Source: Oscillospiraceae bacterium
Lineage (GTDB): Bacteria > Bacillota > Clostridia > Oscillospirales > Acutalibacteraceae
Assembly: GCA_015066345.1 (NCBI GenBank)
Contig: SVOQ01000001.1
Span: 91,082 to 155,081 of the forward strand
Length of the DNA stretch: 64,000 nt
Direction: 5' to 3'
This document shows, piece after piece, positions 18,160 through 26,662 of the stretch (within the stretch, counting starts at the first letter, position 1; every line of letters begins with the position of its first letter). The notes beneath the pieces were generated by a model, which had not been told where the DNA came from, made no database searches, and saw only the letters and a list, made by a program, of their open reading frames with translations. Both the position numbers and the translations under genes were made by a program.

Positions 18160-19368
18160 TTAACCAATTGAACCGTTAATGATTCTGAGAAGTGCATTGA
18201 TGTAATCAAGGATTACACGAATGAAGTGGTAGTTAGCAAGGTCTGTGTTATAGTCTGCAGTGTTGAATGTGTCTCTTGTAAGGACTGCACCACAGTCTGC
18301 ACAGATTGAAGATTCGGTACCATTGTTAAGGAAGGACTGGTCATTGTTGTATGTCCAGCAAACTTCATTGCCTTCTTCGTCCATTACGGGGTTGCCGTTT
18401 TCGTCAAGTACGGGTGAGGGAGTGTGGGGCTGAGCATCATGAGCTTCACCGCAACCGTCGCAAACAATTGCGTGGTAACCGGGTTTGCCTTCTGTGTATT
18501 TGTCAGTTGTAATGCTTGAGTAACCATTTGACCAAGCGTGTTCAACCTTAACGGGAAGCTTAGCAAGCTCTACACCGTCGAAGTATGCAACAACTTCAGA
18601 TACGTTAACGTTGAGCTTTTCATCCTTTGAAGGGTTAGCTGTAAACATATTTGAAGTTTCGGGACCGTATTTTACAAGGCCTGAATAACCTTCTTCATAA
18701 GTGTAAACTCTGTGGAGAGCACCAGTTGAATCGGGAACTTCAACGTAGCTTGTAGCAACCTTTGTTTTTACTGCAACCTCAGTATCTTCAAAGTCGAATT
18801 TTTCAGTATCTTTATAATCCTGCTTGGTGGGTCTTTGGAGAATTTCCATTTCATCAAGTGCAGGGAACTGCCAAACGTTACCGTCGAAAGCAACGTCGAT
18901 GGGAAGTGAAACGTTTGCTAACGCATCGTCAACAGGACCGAGACCGACGGAAAGGGGAGCCATAAAGCCCATAACGTTAACTGAGTAGTCAAGTGTACCG
19001 AAAACCTTATCGCTTTCGAAGTTAACGGTGAAAGTAACCTCAAGGACTGTACCTGCATATTCCTCTGCTTGGAATGCATCGAAGAAAGCATCTTCGTCAG
19101 TCATATAGTCGATGCCGTTGGCAACGATGGAGTCAACCTGGTATGTGTAATCCTTTGATTCGCCGTCAAGAGCAGCGATTTTTGAAGAGTCGATAGTAAG
19201 ATTAAGGTTGAAGAGCTCTTTCTGTGCAGTTGTTTTACTGCTGAGATTGTATACACCGGTAACGGTGTAGGAAAGAGCAGGTGTGGGCTCAGCAGCCACA
19301 ACGGAAATCAAACCGATGCTTGAGAAAAGCATTACGGCAACAAGTAAAACTGAAAGTAATTTTTTCAT
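18160..19368 (-). CDS. Secreted protein with two CxxC pairs and C-terminal hydrophobic helix
   Basis: A 402-residue protein with a clear signal peptide (1-26, ending VVAAEP). A beta-rich N-terminal region is followed by a second segment containing CDGCG (near 300) and CADCG (near 355), which could form a rubredoxin- or zinc-ribbon-like site outside the cell. It ends in an amphipathic-hydrophobic helix (FIRVILDYINALLRIINGSIG). I do not recognise the family. It lies 15 bp downstream of a second gene with the same plan (signal peptide, HVLG/HAW-type strand, CxxC pair, hydrophobic C-terminal helix), so the two are probably diverged paralogues acting together. Confidence 0.65.
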   Translation of the reverse strand: MKKLLSVLLVAVMLFSSIGLISVVAAEPTPALSYTVTGVYNLSSKTTAQKELFNLNLTIDSSKIAALDGESKDYTYQVDSIVANGIDYMTDEDAFFDAFQAEEYAGTVLEVTFTVNFESDKVFGTLDYSVNVMGFMAPLSVGLGPVDDALANVSLPIDVAFDGNVWQFPALDEMEILQRPTKQDYKDTEKFDFEDTEVAVKTKVATSYVEVPDSTGALHRVYTYEEGYSGLVKYGPETSNMFTANPSKDEKLNVNVSEVVAYFDGVELAKLPVKVEHAWSNGYSSITTDKYTEGKPGYHAIVCDGCGEAHDAQPHTPSPVLDENGNPVMDEEGNEVCWTYNNDQSFLNNGTESSICADCGAVLTRDTFNTADYNTDLANYHFIRVILDYINALLRIINGSIG

Positions 19369-19383
19369 CTTAATAACCTCCGA

Positions 19384-20037
19384 TTAGCGAATGCCCGCAA
19401 GAGCCTGGATTAGTGAAACAACTATCATATAGAAATAACCGATAATTTCAGATTCAAAATCGGTCATTTCGCCACCAAAGATGAACTGGAAACCTTCTGA
19501 GCCGGGGATGTTACGAGTAACTTCGCCGTGACAGTCAAGACATTTACCGGTTTCCGTCTGCTGGATAAATAACCCGCCGTCATCATTGGGGATGTATTCG
19601 GGAATATTGTGTTCGCTGTAGTTGTGAACTTTACCACAACCGAGGCAGTACTGACCGTGACCAGCTTCGCTGAGGAATGTAACTTCACCAAGTACGTGGG
19701 AAACTTCTATTGTAACTGTACCTGCATACTGGTTTTTGTAATAAACCTCGATAGTGTTAGTGGGAACGTCTTCGCCGTCTGCGTTAGTGCCTACTGTGAG
19801 GTATTCGTCAAGACCGGGTACAAATGCAAAATCTGCATCAATGGGTGTGTAGGGGATTTCTTCACCGTCAAATGAAACAACGAGACCCTGAGGGTTGAAT
19901 TTTTCACAATCGGTGTATACTGTTTTGATGGGCTGTGCGATGATTTCAGGAGCAGAAGCTGCTGATGAAACTACTGCAAAAGGAATTGCAAGTATAACTA
20001 CTGCAAGCAAAACAGCAATTGCTTTTTTTGTTCTCAT
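19384..20037 (-). CDS. Smaller secreted CxxC protein, relative of the downstream gene
   Basis: A 217-residue protein. The signal peptide (1-27, MRTKKAIAVLLAVVILAIP, cut near SSAAS) precedes an Ig- or bacterial-immunoglobulin-like stretch (TVYTDCEKFNPQGLVVSFDGEEI). CLGCGKVHNYSEH and CLDCHGEV form a Cys4 site with nearby His. The end is again a hydrophobic helix (GYFYMIVVSLIQALAGIR). Function is unknown. The ATG at 20037 follows GGAGGAATTTACT; an upstream in-frame start at 20052 would sit before that site. It is transcribed first from the promoter at 20080-20108 together with the larger relative. Confidence 0.65.
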   Translation of the reverse strand: MRTKKAIAVLLAVVILAIPFAVVSSAASAPEIIAQPIKTVYTDCEKFNPQGLVVSFDGEEIPYTPIDADFAFVPGLDEYLTVGTNADGEDVPTNTIEVYYKNQYAGTVTIEVSHVLGEVTFLSEAGHGQYCLGCGKVHNYSEHNIPEYIPNDDGGLFIQQTETGKCLDCHGEVTRNIPGSEGFQFIFGGEMTDFESEIIGYFYMIVVSLIQALAGIR

Positions 20038-20079
20038 AGTAAATTCCTCCAAATATTAATTTACACTACTAGTGCTTGT

Positions 20080-20108
20080 ATTATATCACAGATATTTCAA
20101 AATGTAAA
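20080..20108 (-). promoter_or_regulatory. Promoter of the secreted CxxC pair
   Basis: On the minus strand TTTACA (20108-20103), 17 bp, TATAAT (20085-20080). Confidence 0.75.
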
Positions 20109-20200
20109 TACACAAAATACAGACAGTTTATTATATATATTGTATAAATATTGTGTTTCGCTTGGAATTTGACAGTTTTTTGTAAAATTCATAAAGATGG

Positions 20201-20229
20201 TTGACTTGTTAATTTTCGGAATATATAAT
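20201..20229 (+). promoter_or_regulatory. Promoter giving a nearly leaderless nrdG-like transcript
   Basis: TTGACT (20201-20206), 17 bp, TATAAT (20224-20229). The predicted transcription start near 20236 lies after the first in-frame ATG (20234), which argues for the ATG at 20246 or 20249 with a leader of only 10-13 nt. Confidence 0.7.
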
Positions 20230-20248
20230 TTTTATGGTGATAAAAATG

Positions 20249-20935
20249 ATGATAAAAGGTTTCCAAAAACTTACGGTGCTTGATTTTCCGGGTAGGACTG
20301 CGTGTACGGTGTTTACCGGCGGATGTAATTTCAGGTGTCCTTTCTGTCACAATGCGTTACTCGTGACGGAACTTGATGATGTGTTTTTTTCGGAAGAAGA
20401 AATATTTGAGCATCTTGAAAGACGTAAAAAAGTTCTTGACGGTGTTGCCGTAACAGGTGGAGAGCCATTGTTACAAAAGGATATTGAAAGATTTTTATAT
20501 GAAATAAAAGAAAAAGGCTTTGCCGTAAAGCTTGATACCAACGGTAGTTTCCCTGAAAAACTTGAAGGAATACTTCAGTTGGGTCTTGCGGATTACGTGG
20601 CAATGGATATTAAAAACAGTCCTGAAAAATACGGTGTTACCGTAGGCGTTAAAGACTTTGATATAACGCCGATTAACGAAAGCATAAAACTTCTTAAAAA
20701 CAGTGGCGTTGATTATGAGTTCAGAACAACCGTAACTGCTGATTTTCATACCTTTGAGGATGTTGAAAAAATAGCTCAATGGATACAGGGTACGCCCCGA
20801 TATTTTCTTCAGAATTTTGAGGATTCGGGCAATCTTATTGACGGAAATTGCCGGGGAGTATCAAGAAATGATATGCGTGAAATGTTGAAAATCGCTCAGA
20901 AATATATTCCTCAGACGGAATTAAGAGGTATGTAA
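20249..20935 (+). CDS. nrdG: Anaerobic ribonucleotide reductase activating protein (radical SAM)
   Basis: About 228 residues. The family start KGFQKLTVLDFPGRTACTVFTGGCNFRCPFCHN contains CNFRCPFC, the C-x3-C-x2-C cluster motif, and GVAVTGGEPLLQ follows. This NrdG/PflA-like type uses SAM to install the glycyl radical on NrdD. In-frame ATGs exist at 20234, 20246 and 20249. The promoter position and the GGTGAT at 20236-20241 favour the last two. It is followed 1 bp later by a sirtuin gene, and nrdD lies 1 kb downstream, supporting NrdD as its target. A pyruvate formate-lyase activase role is less likely. Confidence 0.85.
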   Translation: MIKGFQKLTVLDFPGRTACTVFTGGCNFRCPFCHNALLVTELDDVFFSEEEIFEHLERRKKVLDGVAVTGGEPLLQKDIERFLYEIKEKGFAVKLDTNGSFPEKLEGILQLGLADYVAMDIKNSPEKYGVTVGVKDFDITPINESIKLLKNSGVDYEFRTTVTADFHTFEDVEKIAQWIQGTPRYFLQNFEDSGNLIDGNCRGVSRNDMREMLKIAQKYIPQTELRGM

Positions 20936-20936
20936 T

Positions 20937-21662
20937 ATGAGTGTTGAAAAACTGAGGAAGGCAATAGAAAAAGCCTCCCGAATCTGCGTGTTTACGGGTG
21001 CGGGTATAAGTTGCCCATCGGGTATTCCTGACTTTCGTTCTGCCGAGGGACTTTACAGTGAAACGGATAAAAGCGGGTATTCCCCCGAAGAAATAATATC
21101 CCATAGCTTTTTTATAAAACATACTGATTTATTTTATGATTTTTATAAATCAAAAATGATGTATCCCGAGGCTATGCCCAATAAAGCTCATTTGTATTTT
21201 GCTCAGTTGAAAAAACAGGGTAAAATAGTCAGTGTAGTAACACAGAATATAGACGGACTTCATTCGGAAGCGGGAAGTACCGAGGTATATGAACTTCACG
21301 GTAGTGTACATAGGAATTTCTGTCAGAATTGCGGTGAGTTTTTCGATGGTGACTATGTATATAAAAGTATAGGTATACCTAAGTGTGAAAAATGCGGTGG
21401 CACAATAAAACCCGACGTAGTCCTTTACGAAGAAGGCCTTGATGATGATACTGTTATAGGTGCAATAAAAGCTATAAAAAATGCGGATTTACTTATAATA
21501 ATCGGTACTTCTCTGGCGGTTTATCCTGCCGCATCCTTCATAGGATATTTCAGGGGTGAAACCATTGCACTCATAAATAAATCACCAACTCCATTTGACA
21601 GAAAAGCGGATATAGTCATATATGATGATATAGTAAATGTTACGGAACATCTTGTTGAATAA
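20937..21662 (+). CDS. cobB: NAD-dependent protein deacylase (sirtuin)
   Basis: A 241-residue protein with Sir2 motifs in order: FTGAGISCPSGIPDFRS (NAD site), TQNIDGLH (catalytic region), YELHGSVHR (catalytic His), a Cys4 zinc module (CQNCGEFF and CEKCGGTIKPDVVLY), and IIGTSLAVYPAA. It removes acyl groups from lysines using NAD. It is co-directional with nrdG at a 1-bp gap, so an operon with the nucleotide reductase activator is likely. Whether it acts on that pathway or more generally is unknown. The gene ends just before the NrdR-box region. Confidence 0.93.
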   Translation: MSVEKLRKAIEKASRICVFTGAGISCPSGIPDFRSAEGLYSETDKSGYSPEEIISHSFFIKHTDLFYDFYKSKMMYPEAMPNKAHLYFAQLKKQGKIVSVVTQNIDGLHSEAGSTEVYELHGSVHRNFCQNCGEFFDGDYVYKSIGIPKCEKCGGTIKPDVVLYEEGLDDDTVIGAIKAIKNADLLIIIGTSLAVYPAASFIGYFRGETIALINKSPTPFDRKADIVIYDDIVNVTEHLVE

Positions 21663-21682
21663 ACAGGATGTTCTTTTTTGTA

Positions 21683-21869
21683 CCACAACATATAGTGGTG
21701 CAAAACACAATATATAGTGGTGGGAAAACACTAAAATACAACCAAAAAAGAAAAAGTATACAAAAGATAGGGGCGTATTATATGCAAGTTTACTATATTT
21801 TTACCAAAAGCAAACAATATCTTGTGTTTTGATAAAAATATTTTTTTAGAAAAACACAATATCTTGTGT
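21683..21869 (+). promoter_or_regulatory. Four NrdR-box-like palindromes upstream of nrdD
   Basis: Two tandem pairs match the NrdR consensus (ACACwATATATwGTGT type). ACCACAACATATAGTGGT is at 21683-21700 and ACACAATATATAGTGG at 21706-21721, about 22 bp apart by centre. AAACAATATCTTGTGT is at 21812-21827 and ACACAATATCTTGTGT at 21854-21869, 42 bp apart. Spacings are near whole helical turns. NrdR is the dATP/ATP-sensing repressor of ribonucleotide reductase genes. Its gene is not in the window. Confidence 0.8.
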
Positions 21870-21876
21870 TTTAGGC

Positions 21877-21905
21877 TTGACAAAGGAGTATATATCTGTT
21901 ATTAT
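21877..21905 (+). promoter_or_regulatory. nrdD promoter
   Basis: TTGACA (21877-21882), 17 bp, TATTAT (21900-21905), directly below the last NrdR box. The roughly 90-nt leader contains two short hairpins (about 21913-21932 and 21934-21950). Confidence 0.8.
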
Positions 21906-22003
21906 CAGTACGCTCACCTTTTCGGGTGGAGTCTGTCTGCCCCAAAGGGTATACATAGGTTAAGCAAAACTATAAATATATTAAAATGAAAGAAGGAGAA
22001 GTT

Positions 22004-24385
22004 ATGTATCAGGTAATTAAACGTGACGGCAAAATAGCAGATTTTAATATCGAAAAAATCGCCATAGCAATCAAACAGGCTTTTGAGGCTTGTAACAAAC
22101 AGTACAACGACAATATCATCGATTTCCTCGCTCTCAAAGTTACTGCAAACTTTGAACCCAAAATCAGCAACAATCTTGTTGCAGTTGAAGATGTACAGGA
22201 CAGCGTTGAATCCGTACTCGTTCAGGCAGGTTATGCGGATGTTGCTAAGTCATACATTCTTTACAGAAAACAGCGTGAAAAAATCCGTAATATGAAATCA
22301 ACAATCCTTGACTATAAGGAACTTGTTGACAGTTATGTTAAAGTTACAGACTGGCGAGTAAAAGAGAACTCAACTGTTACTTATTCAGTTGGTGGTCTTA
22401 TTCTTTCAAACTCAGGTGCCATCACTGCTAACTACTGGCTTTCCGAAGTTTACGATGAAGAAATTGCTAACGCTCACCGTAATGCGGATATTCATATTCA
22501 TGACCTTTCAATGCTTACAGGTTACTGTGCAGGTTGGTCATTAAAACAGCTTATTCAGGAGGGCCTCGGCGGTGTTCCCGGTAAGATTACATCCGCTCCT
22601 GCAAGTCACCTTGCAACTCTTTGTAACCAGATGGTTAACTTCCTCGGTATTATGCAGAACGAATGGGCGGGTGCTCAGGCATTCTCATCATTCGACACAT
22701 ACCTTGCTCCCTTCGTAAGAGTTGACAATCTTGATTACAAACAGGTTAAGAAATGTCTTGAATCCTTCATTTTCGGTGTAAATACACCTTCTCGTTGGGG
22801 TACTCAGGCTCCTTTCTCAAACATCACTCTTGACTGGACTGTTCCTGCTGACCTTAAGGATATGCCCGCAATCGTTGGCGGTAAGGAAATGGATTTCACT
22901 TACGGCGATTGTAAGAAAGAAATGGATATGGTTAACAAGGCCTTTATCGAAATTATGATTGAAGGCGATGCTCACGGTCGTGGCTTCCAGTATCCCATTC
23001 CCACATACTCAATAACAAGGGATTTTGATTGGTCCGAAACAGAGAACAACAAGCTTCTCTTCGAAATGACCGCAAAATACGGTACTCCCTATTTCTCAAA
23101 CTACGTTAACTCTGATATGGAACCCAGCGATGTTCGTTCAATGTGCTGCAGACTTCGTCTCGACCTTCGTGAACTCCGTAAAAAGAGCGGTGGCTTCTTC
23201 GGTAGCGGTGAAAGCACAGGATCAATCGGTGTTGTTACTATCAACCTTCCCAGAATCGCTTACCTTTCAGAAACAGCTGAAGAATTCTACAAACGTCTTG
23301 ATAAACTTATGGATATCTCTGCTCGTTCACTTAAGATTAAGAGAGATATTATTACAAAACTTCTTGATGAGGGTCTTTATCCCTATACAAAGAGATACCT
23401 CGGTACATTTTCCAACCACTTCTCAACTATCGGTCTTATCGGTATGAACGAAGTTGGTCTTAATGCAAAATGGCTCCGTAAGGATATGACTCATAAGGAA
23501 ACCCAGGAATTTGCAAAAGATGTTCTCAACCATATGAGAGAAAGACTTTCCGACTATCAGGAGCTTTACGGCGACCTTTACAACCTTGAAGCAACTCCTG
23601 CTGAGTCTACAACATACCGTTTCGCAATGCACGATAAGAAACATTATCCTGCAATTATTCAGGCTAACGAAAACGGTACACCTTACTACACCAATTCTTC
23701 ACACCTTCCCGTTGGTTACACCGCAGATATCTTTGAAGCACTTGATGCACAGGATGAACTCCATACCCTTTACACATCGGGTACTGTATTCCACGCATTC
23801 CTCGGTGAAAAACTTCCCGATTGGAAAGCTGCTGCAGATATCGTAAGAAAGATTGCTGATAACTACAGACTTCCTTACTACTCAATTTCACCCACATACT
23901 CAGTATGTAGCAACCACGGTTATATTAAGGGCGAGGTTTATACCTGTCCCGATTGTGAAAATACAACAGAGGTTTACAGCCGTATTACAGGTTACTATCG
24001 TCCTGTTCAGAACTTCAATGACGGTAAGGCTCAGGAATTCAAAGACAGACGTGTTTATGATATTGCAAACTCACAGTTGACAAAGGAAAACAGAGTTGTT
24101 GACCACGCTCACTGTGCTTGTTGCGACCACAAAGAGGAAGTAACAGTTGACGCTGATACAAAATTCATCCTTTTTGCAACAAAAACTTGTCCTAAATGTA
24201 AAATAGCTGCACAGCTTCTTGAGAAGAAGGGAATTGCTTACGAAAAGCTTTTCGTTGAGGAAAACAGAGAGTTTGCAACTGCTCTTGAACTCAAACAGGC
24301 TCCCACACTCGTTATTCAGAAGGGTGACAGTTACGAAAAAATAGCAGATCTTCCTGCAGTTAAAGCATTTATTGAATCTCTTTAA
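22004..24385 (+). CDS. nrdD: Anaerobic (class III) ribonucleotide reductase with fused C-terminal thioredoxin-fold domain
   Basis: A 793-residue protein. An N-terminal ATP cone (YQVIKRDGKIADFNIEKI, about 1-90) senses ATP/dATP. The 10-stranded barrel follows, with the IHIHDLSMLTGYCAGWS block. A Cys-rich zinc region (CPDC and CACC) flanks the glycyl-radical loop RITGYYRP (Gly about 663). Residues 719-793 are an extra thioredoxin/glutaredoxin-fold domain with CPKC at 729-732 and a cis-Pro QAPT. It reduces ribonucleoside triphosphates without oxygen. The fused CxxC domain suggests a disulphide-type electron supply, and trxB follows directly. The ATG at 22004 follows AGAAGGAG. Codon use is biased as in highly expressed genes. 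Confidence 0.95.
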   Translation: MYQVIKRDGKIADFNIEKIAIAIKQAFEACNKQYNDNIIDFLALKVTANFEPKISNNLVAVEDVQDSVESVLVQAGYADVAKSYILYRKQREKIRNMKSTILDYKELVDSYVKVTDWRVKENSTVTYSVGGLILSNSGAITANYWLSEVYDEEIANAHRNADIHIHDLSMLTGYCAGWSLKQLIQEGLGGVPGKITSAPASHLATLCNQMVNFLGIMQNEWAGAQAFSSFDTYLAPFVRVDNLDYKQVKKCLESFIFGVNTPSRWGTQAPFSNITLDWTVPADLKDMPAIVGGKEMDFTYGDCKKEMDMVNKAFIEIMIEGDAHGRGFQYPIPTYSITRDFDWSETENNKLLFEMTAKYGTPYFSNYVNSDMEPSDVRSMCCRLRLDLRELRKKSGGFFGSGESTGSIGVVTINLPRIAYLSETAEEFYKRLDKLMDISARSLKIKRDIITKLLDEGLYPYTKRYLGTFSNHFSTIGLIGMNEVGLNAKWLRKDMTHKETQEFAKDVLNHMRERLSDYQELYGDLYNLEATPAESTTYRFAMHDKKHYPAIIQANENGTPYYTNSSHLPVGYTADIFEALDAQDELHTLYTSGTVFHAFLGEKLPDWKAAADIVRKIADNYRLPYYSISPTYSVCSNHGYIKGEVYTCPDCENTTEVYSRITGYYRPVQNFNDGKAQEFKDRRVYDIANSQLTKENRVVDHAHCACCDHKEEVTVDADTKFILFATKTCPKCKIAAQLLEKKGIAYEKLFVEENREFATALELKQAPTLVIQKGDSYEKIADLPAVKAFIESL

Positions 24386-24394
24386 TTAATAATG

Positions 24395-24433
24395 AAATGG
24401 GTTGTGAAAAACAAGTTTTTTTACAACCCATTT
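24395..24433 (+). terminator. Terminator or attenuator between nrdD and trxB
   Basis: An 18-bp stem beginning AAATGGGTTGTG has a 2-nt loop and GTTTTTTT in the descending arm. It lies 20 bp before the trxB start, so it may reduce rather than block read-through. Confidence 0.6.
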
Positions 24434-24453
24434 ATGCAATAGGAGTGAGTTTT

Positions 24454-25359
24454 ATGTATGATATAATTGTTATAGGTGCAGGTCCTGCGGGGCTTACGGC
24501 GGCACTTTACGCTTTACGTGCATCAAAAAGTGTTCTTGTAATTGAACAGTCAACTTTTGGCGGTCAGGTTACATTTTCACCAAAAATAGAAAACTACCCC
24601 GGTATTCCCGAAATGAGCGGTAACGAATTTGCCGATAAGCTTCTTGACCAGGTACTCAGTATGGGTGCGGATGTTGAGATGGAAAAGGTAACGGGCATTG
24701 TTGACGAGGGCAACAGAAAACTTGTTTTTGCCGACAATAAAAAATTCGAAGCATCTGCGGTTATTATTGCGGTAGGTGTTCATCACCGTCAGTTAGGTCT
24801 TCCTAAGGAAAATGAATTTGTTGGTAACGGTGTATCCTATTGTGCCGTTTGTGACGGTGCGTTCTTCAAAGATAAAACCGTTGGTGTTGTAGGCGGAGGT
24901 AACTCGGCTTTACAGGAGGCAGTTCTTCTTTCGGATTTGTGCGAAAAAGTATATGTTTTCCAGAATCTTGCTTTCCTTACGGGTGAACAGAAGCTGGTTG
25001 ATATTCTTTCAAAGAAAGATAATGTAGAGTTTATTTTAGAGGCAACCGTAGCAGAACTTAAAGGTGATGACGAACTTGCGGGTGTTGTACTCAATACAGT
25101 TTCAGGTCAAAAGGAAATTGACCTTGACGGTCTTTTTGTTGCTATCGGTCTTGAACCCAAAAATTCGGCTTTCGCAGAATTTGTTGCCCTTGATTATAAC
25201 GGGTATTTTGATTCGGATGAAAGTTGCGTAACAAAAACCGAGGGTGTATTTGTTGCGGGCGACTGTCGTCAGAAGAGTATCCGCCAGATTACAACTGCTT
25301 CTGCAGATGGTGCGGTTGCGGCTCTTGCGGCTTGTAGATATATAGATAATAATAATTAA
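24454..25359 (+). CDS. trxB: Thioredoxin reductase
   Basis: A 301-residue low-molecular-weight thioredoxin reductase. FAD motif IIVIGAGPAGLTAALYA is at the N-terminus, the redox pair sits in YCAVCDGAFF, the NADPH motif is VGVVGGGNSALQEA, and GVFVAGDCRQKSIRQITTASADG is the C-terminal FAD signature. It passes electrons from NADPH (or ferredoxin in some anaerobes) to thioredoxin-like proteins. A 57-base in-frame extension starting at 24397 overlaps the terminator hairpin and is rejected; the ATG at 24454 follows AGGAGTGAG. Its place after nrdD suggests the fused CPKC domain as a partner. Confidence 0.93.
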   Translation: MYDIIVIGAGPAGLTAALYALRASKSVLVIEQSTFGGQVTFSPKIENYPGIPEMSGNEFADKLLDQVLSMGADVEMEKVTGIVDEGNRKLVFADNKKFEASAVIIAVGVHHRQLGLPKENEFVGNGVSYCAVCDGAFFKDKTVGVVGGGNSALQEAVLLSDLCEKVYVFQNLAFLTGEQKLVDILSKKDNVEFILEATVAELKGDDELAGVVLNTVSGQKEIDLDGLFVAIGLEPKNSAFAEFVALDYNGYFDSDESCVTKTEGVFVAGDCRQKSIRQITTASADGAVAALAACRYIDNNN

Positions 25360-25404
25360 TTTTTTGTAAATTGACGGTGAATTATAGTATTTACCGTCGA
25401 TTTA

Positions 25405-25413
25405 TGCTATAAT
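25405..25413 (+). promoter_or_regulatory. Extended -10 promoter
   Basis: TGC-TATAAT (TATAAT at 25408-25413), with no good -35 element. An imperfect dyad, TTGACGGT/ACCGTC, lies at about 25371-25399 just upstream. Confidence 0.5.
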
Positions 25414-25441
25414 CATATAAATTTACTAAGGAGGTGCTTTT

Positions 25442-26653
25442 ATGGTTGAAATAAGCGAAGAAGAATTAATAGACCTTGACCATCTGGCAGACGGTTTAAG
25501 CGAAGTGAGAAAATACAAATCTAAAGATAAAACCAAAAAAGCAAAAGATAAAAAAACGGCACCTCCACCTATAAAAGAAGAGCAAAAGGCAAAAAAACAA
25601 AAAAAAGGTGTAAGACCTTGGTCCGTTATGATTCTGTTGTTTGCCATAGCGGTGTTTACAATTGTTTCGAGTTATGTTACGGTGCTTTACGGCAATATTC
25701 CTTTTGTAGTCAAGTGGCGTAATATCTGGATTGAAACCGCTATGACTACCGACCAACATAAATGGCTTGCCACATCATTTTTCCCTGACAGATTAATTGA
25801 TGAAGTAATGTCACGTCAGGTGGATATAAAGGATATTTTTGTTACGGATATATACGGAAACGAGAGCGAGGATTTATTGGGTCAGGAAAGCCTTACGGTT
25901 GGTGAGCCCGATAAATTCGGTAATACTGTTTTTGTTAACGATAAAGAGGAAAATATAGTTATCCTCGAGGTTAAAAAGGAAACCTTCGTTGGTAAACTTG
26001 TTATTATTGATGACCCGTCCCGTGTTTCGTTGAAGGTCACCGACTATAAAAATTCACGTGGTGAATTTATATGCGATTATCTTGAAAAAGAGAACGGAAT
26101 AGTTGGCATAAATGCTTCCGGCTTTTATGACCCGGGCGGAACAAGTCTGGGTGGCGTTGTTACGGGTCAGTGCGTTTCCGATGGCGAATACTGGGGTACG
26201 TACAACTCAAAATACACTCTGTTGGGCTTTGATGAAAATGACCGCCTTGTAGTCGGTGGTATGGAAGATTGGACTGAATACAATATCCGCGACGGTATGC
26301 AATATCGTCCCACCCTTATAATTGACGGTATAAAGGTCGTTGAAGATTCTGCAGGTTGGGGATTACAACCGAGAACTGTTGTGGGTCAATGCGAAAACGG
26401 TGTTGTATTATTCCTTGTAGCCGACGGCAGACAGGTGGGCTATTCCTTAGGTGCAACTATGGAGGACTGTGCGGACGTGCTTTTACAGTACGGTGCAGTT
26501 ACCGCAGGGGCTTGTGACGGCGGTTCATCATCAGTTATTGCTTATGACGGCGAAGTTATAAACAAACCTTCCGCAAGACAGATGCCGACGGGCAGATATC
26601 TTCCCAATGCGTGGGTAGTGGAACGCAAAAATCCTGTAAATAATGAGGATTAA
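25442..26653 (+). CDS. Membrane-anchored phosphodiester glycosidase (NAGPA domain)
   Basis: A 403-residue protein. A Lys-rich cytoplasmic tail (about 20-58) leads into one transmembrane helix (WSVMILLFAIAVFTIVSSYVTVLY, 61-84), placing the rest outside. The C-terminal half (about 200-395) matches the NAGPA/phosphodiester glycosidase fold: GIVGINASGFYDPGG, QYRPTLIIDG, LQPRTVVGQ, LVADGR and GACDGGSSSVIAYDG. Relatives cleave GlcNAc-1-P phosphodiesters or act on exopolysaccharide, so a cell-wall or exopolysaccharide role is likely. The start follows AAGGAGGTGC. A PHP-domain gene follows 9 bp later. Confidence 0.85.
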   Translation: MVEISEEELIDLDHLADGLSEVRKYKSKDKTKKAKDKKTAPPPIKEEQKAKKQKKGVRPWSVMILLFAIAVFTIVSSYVTVLYGNIPFVVKWRNIWIETAMTTDQHKWLATSFFPDRLIDEVMSRQVDIKDIFVTDIYGNESEDLLGQESLTVGEPDKFGNTVFVNDKEENIVILEVKKETFVGKLVIIDDPSRVSLKVTDYKNSRGEFICDYLEKENGIVGINASGFYDPGGTSLGGVVTGQCVSDGEYWGTYNSKYTLLGFDENDRLVVGGMEDWTEYNIRDGMQYRPTLIIDGIKVVEDSAGWGLQPRTVVGQCENGVVLFLVADGRQVGYSLGATMEDCADVLLQYGAVTAGACDGGSSSVIAYDGEVINKPSARQMPTGRYLPNAWVVERKNPVNNED

Positions 26654-26662
26654 GGGGATAAA

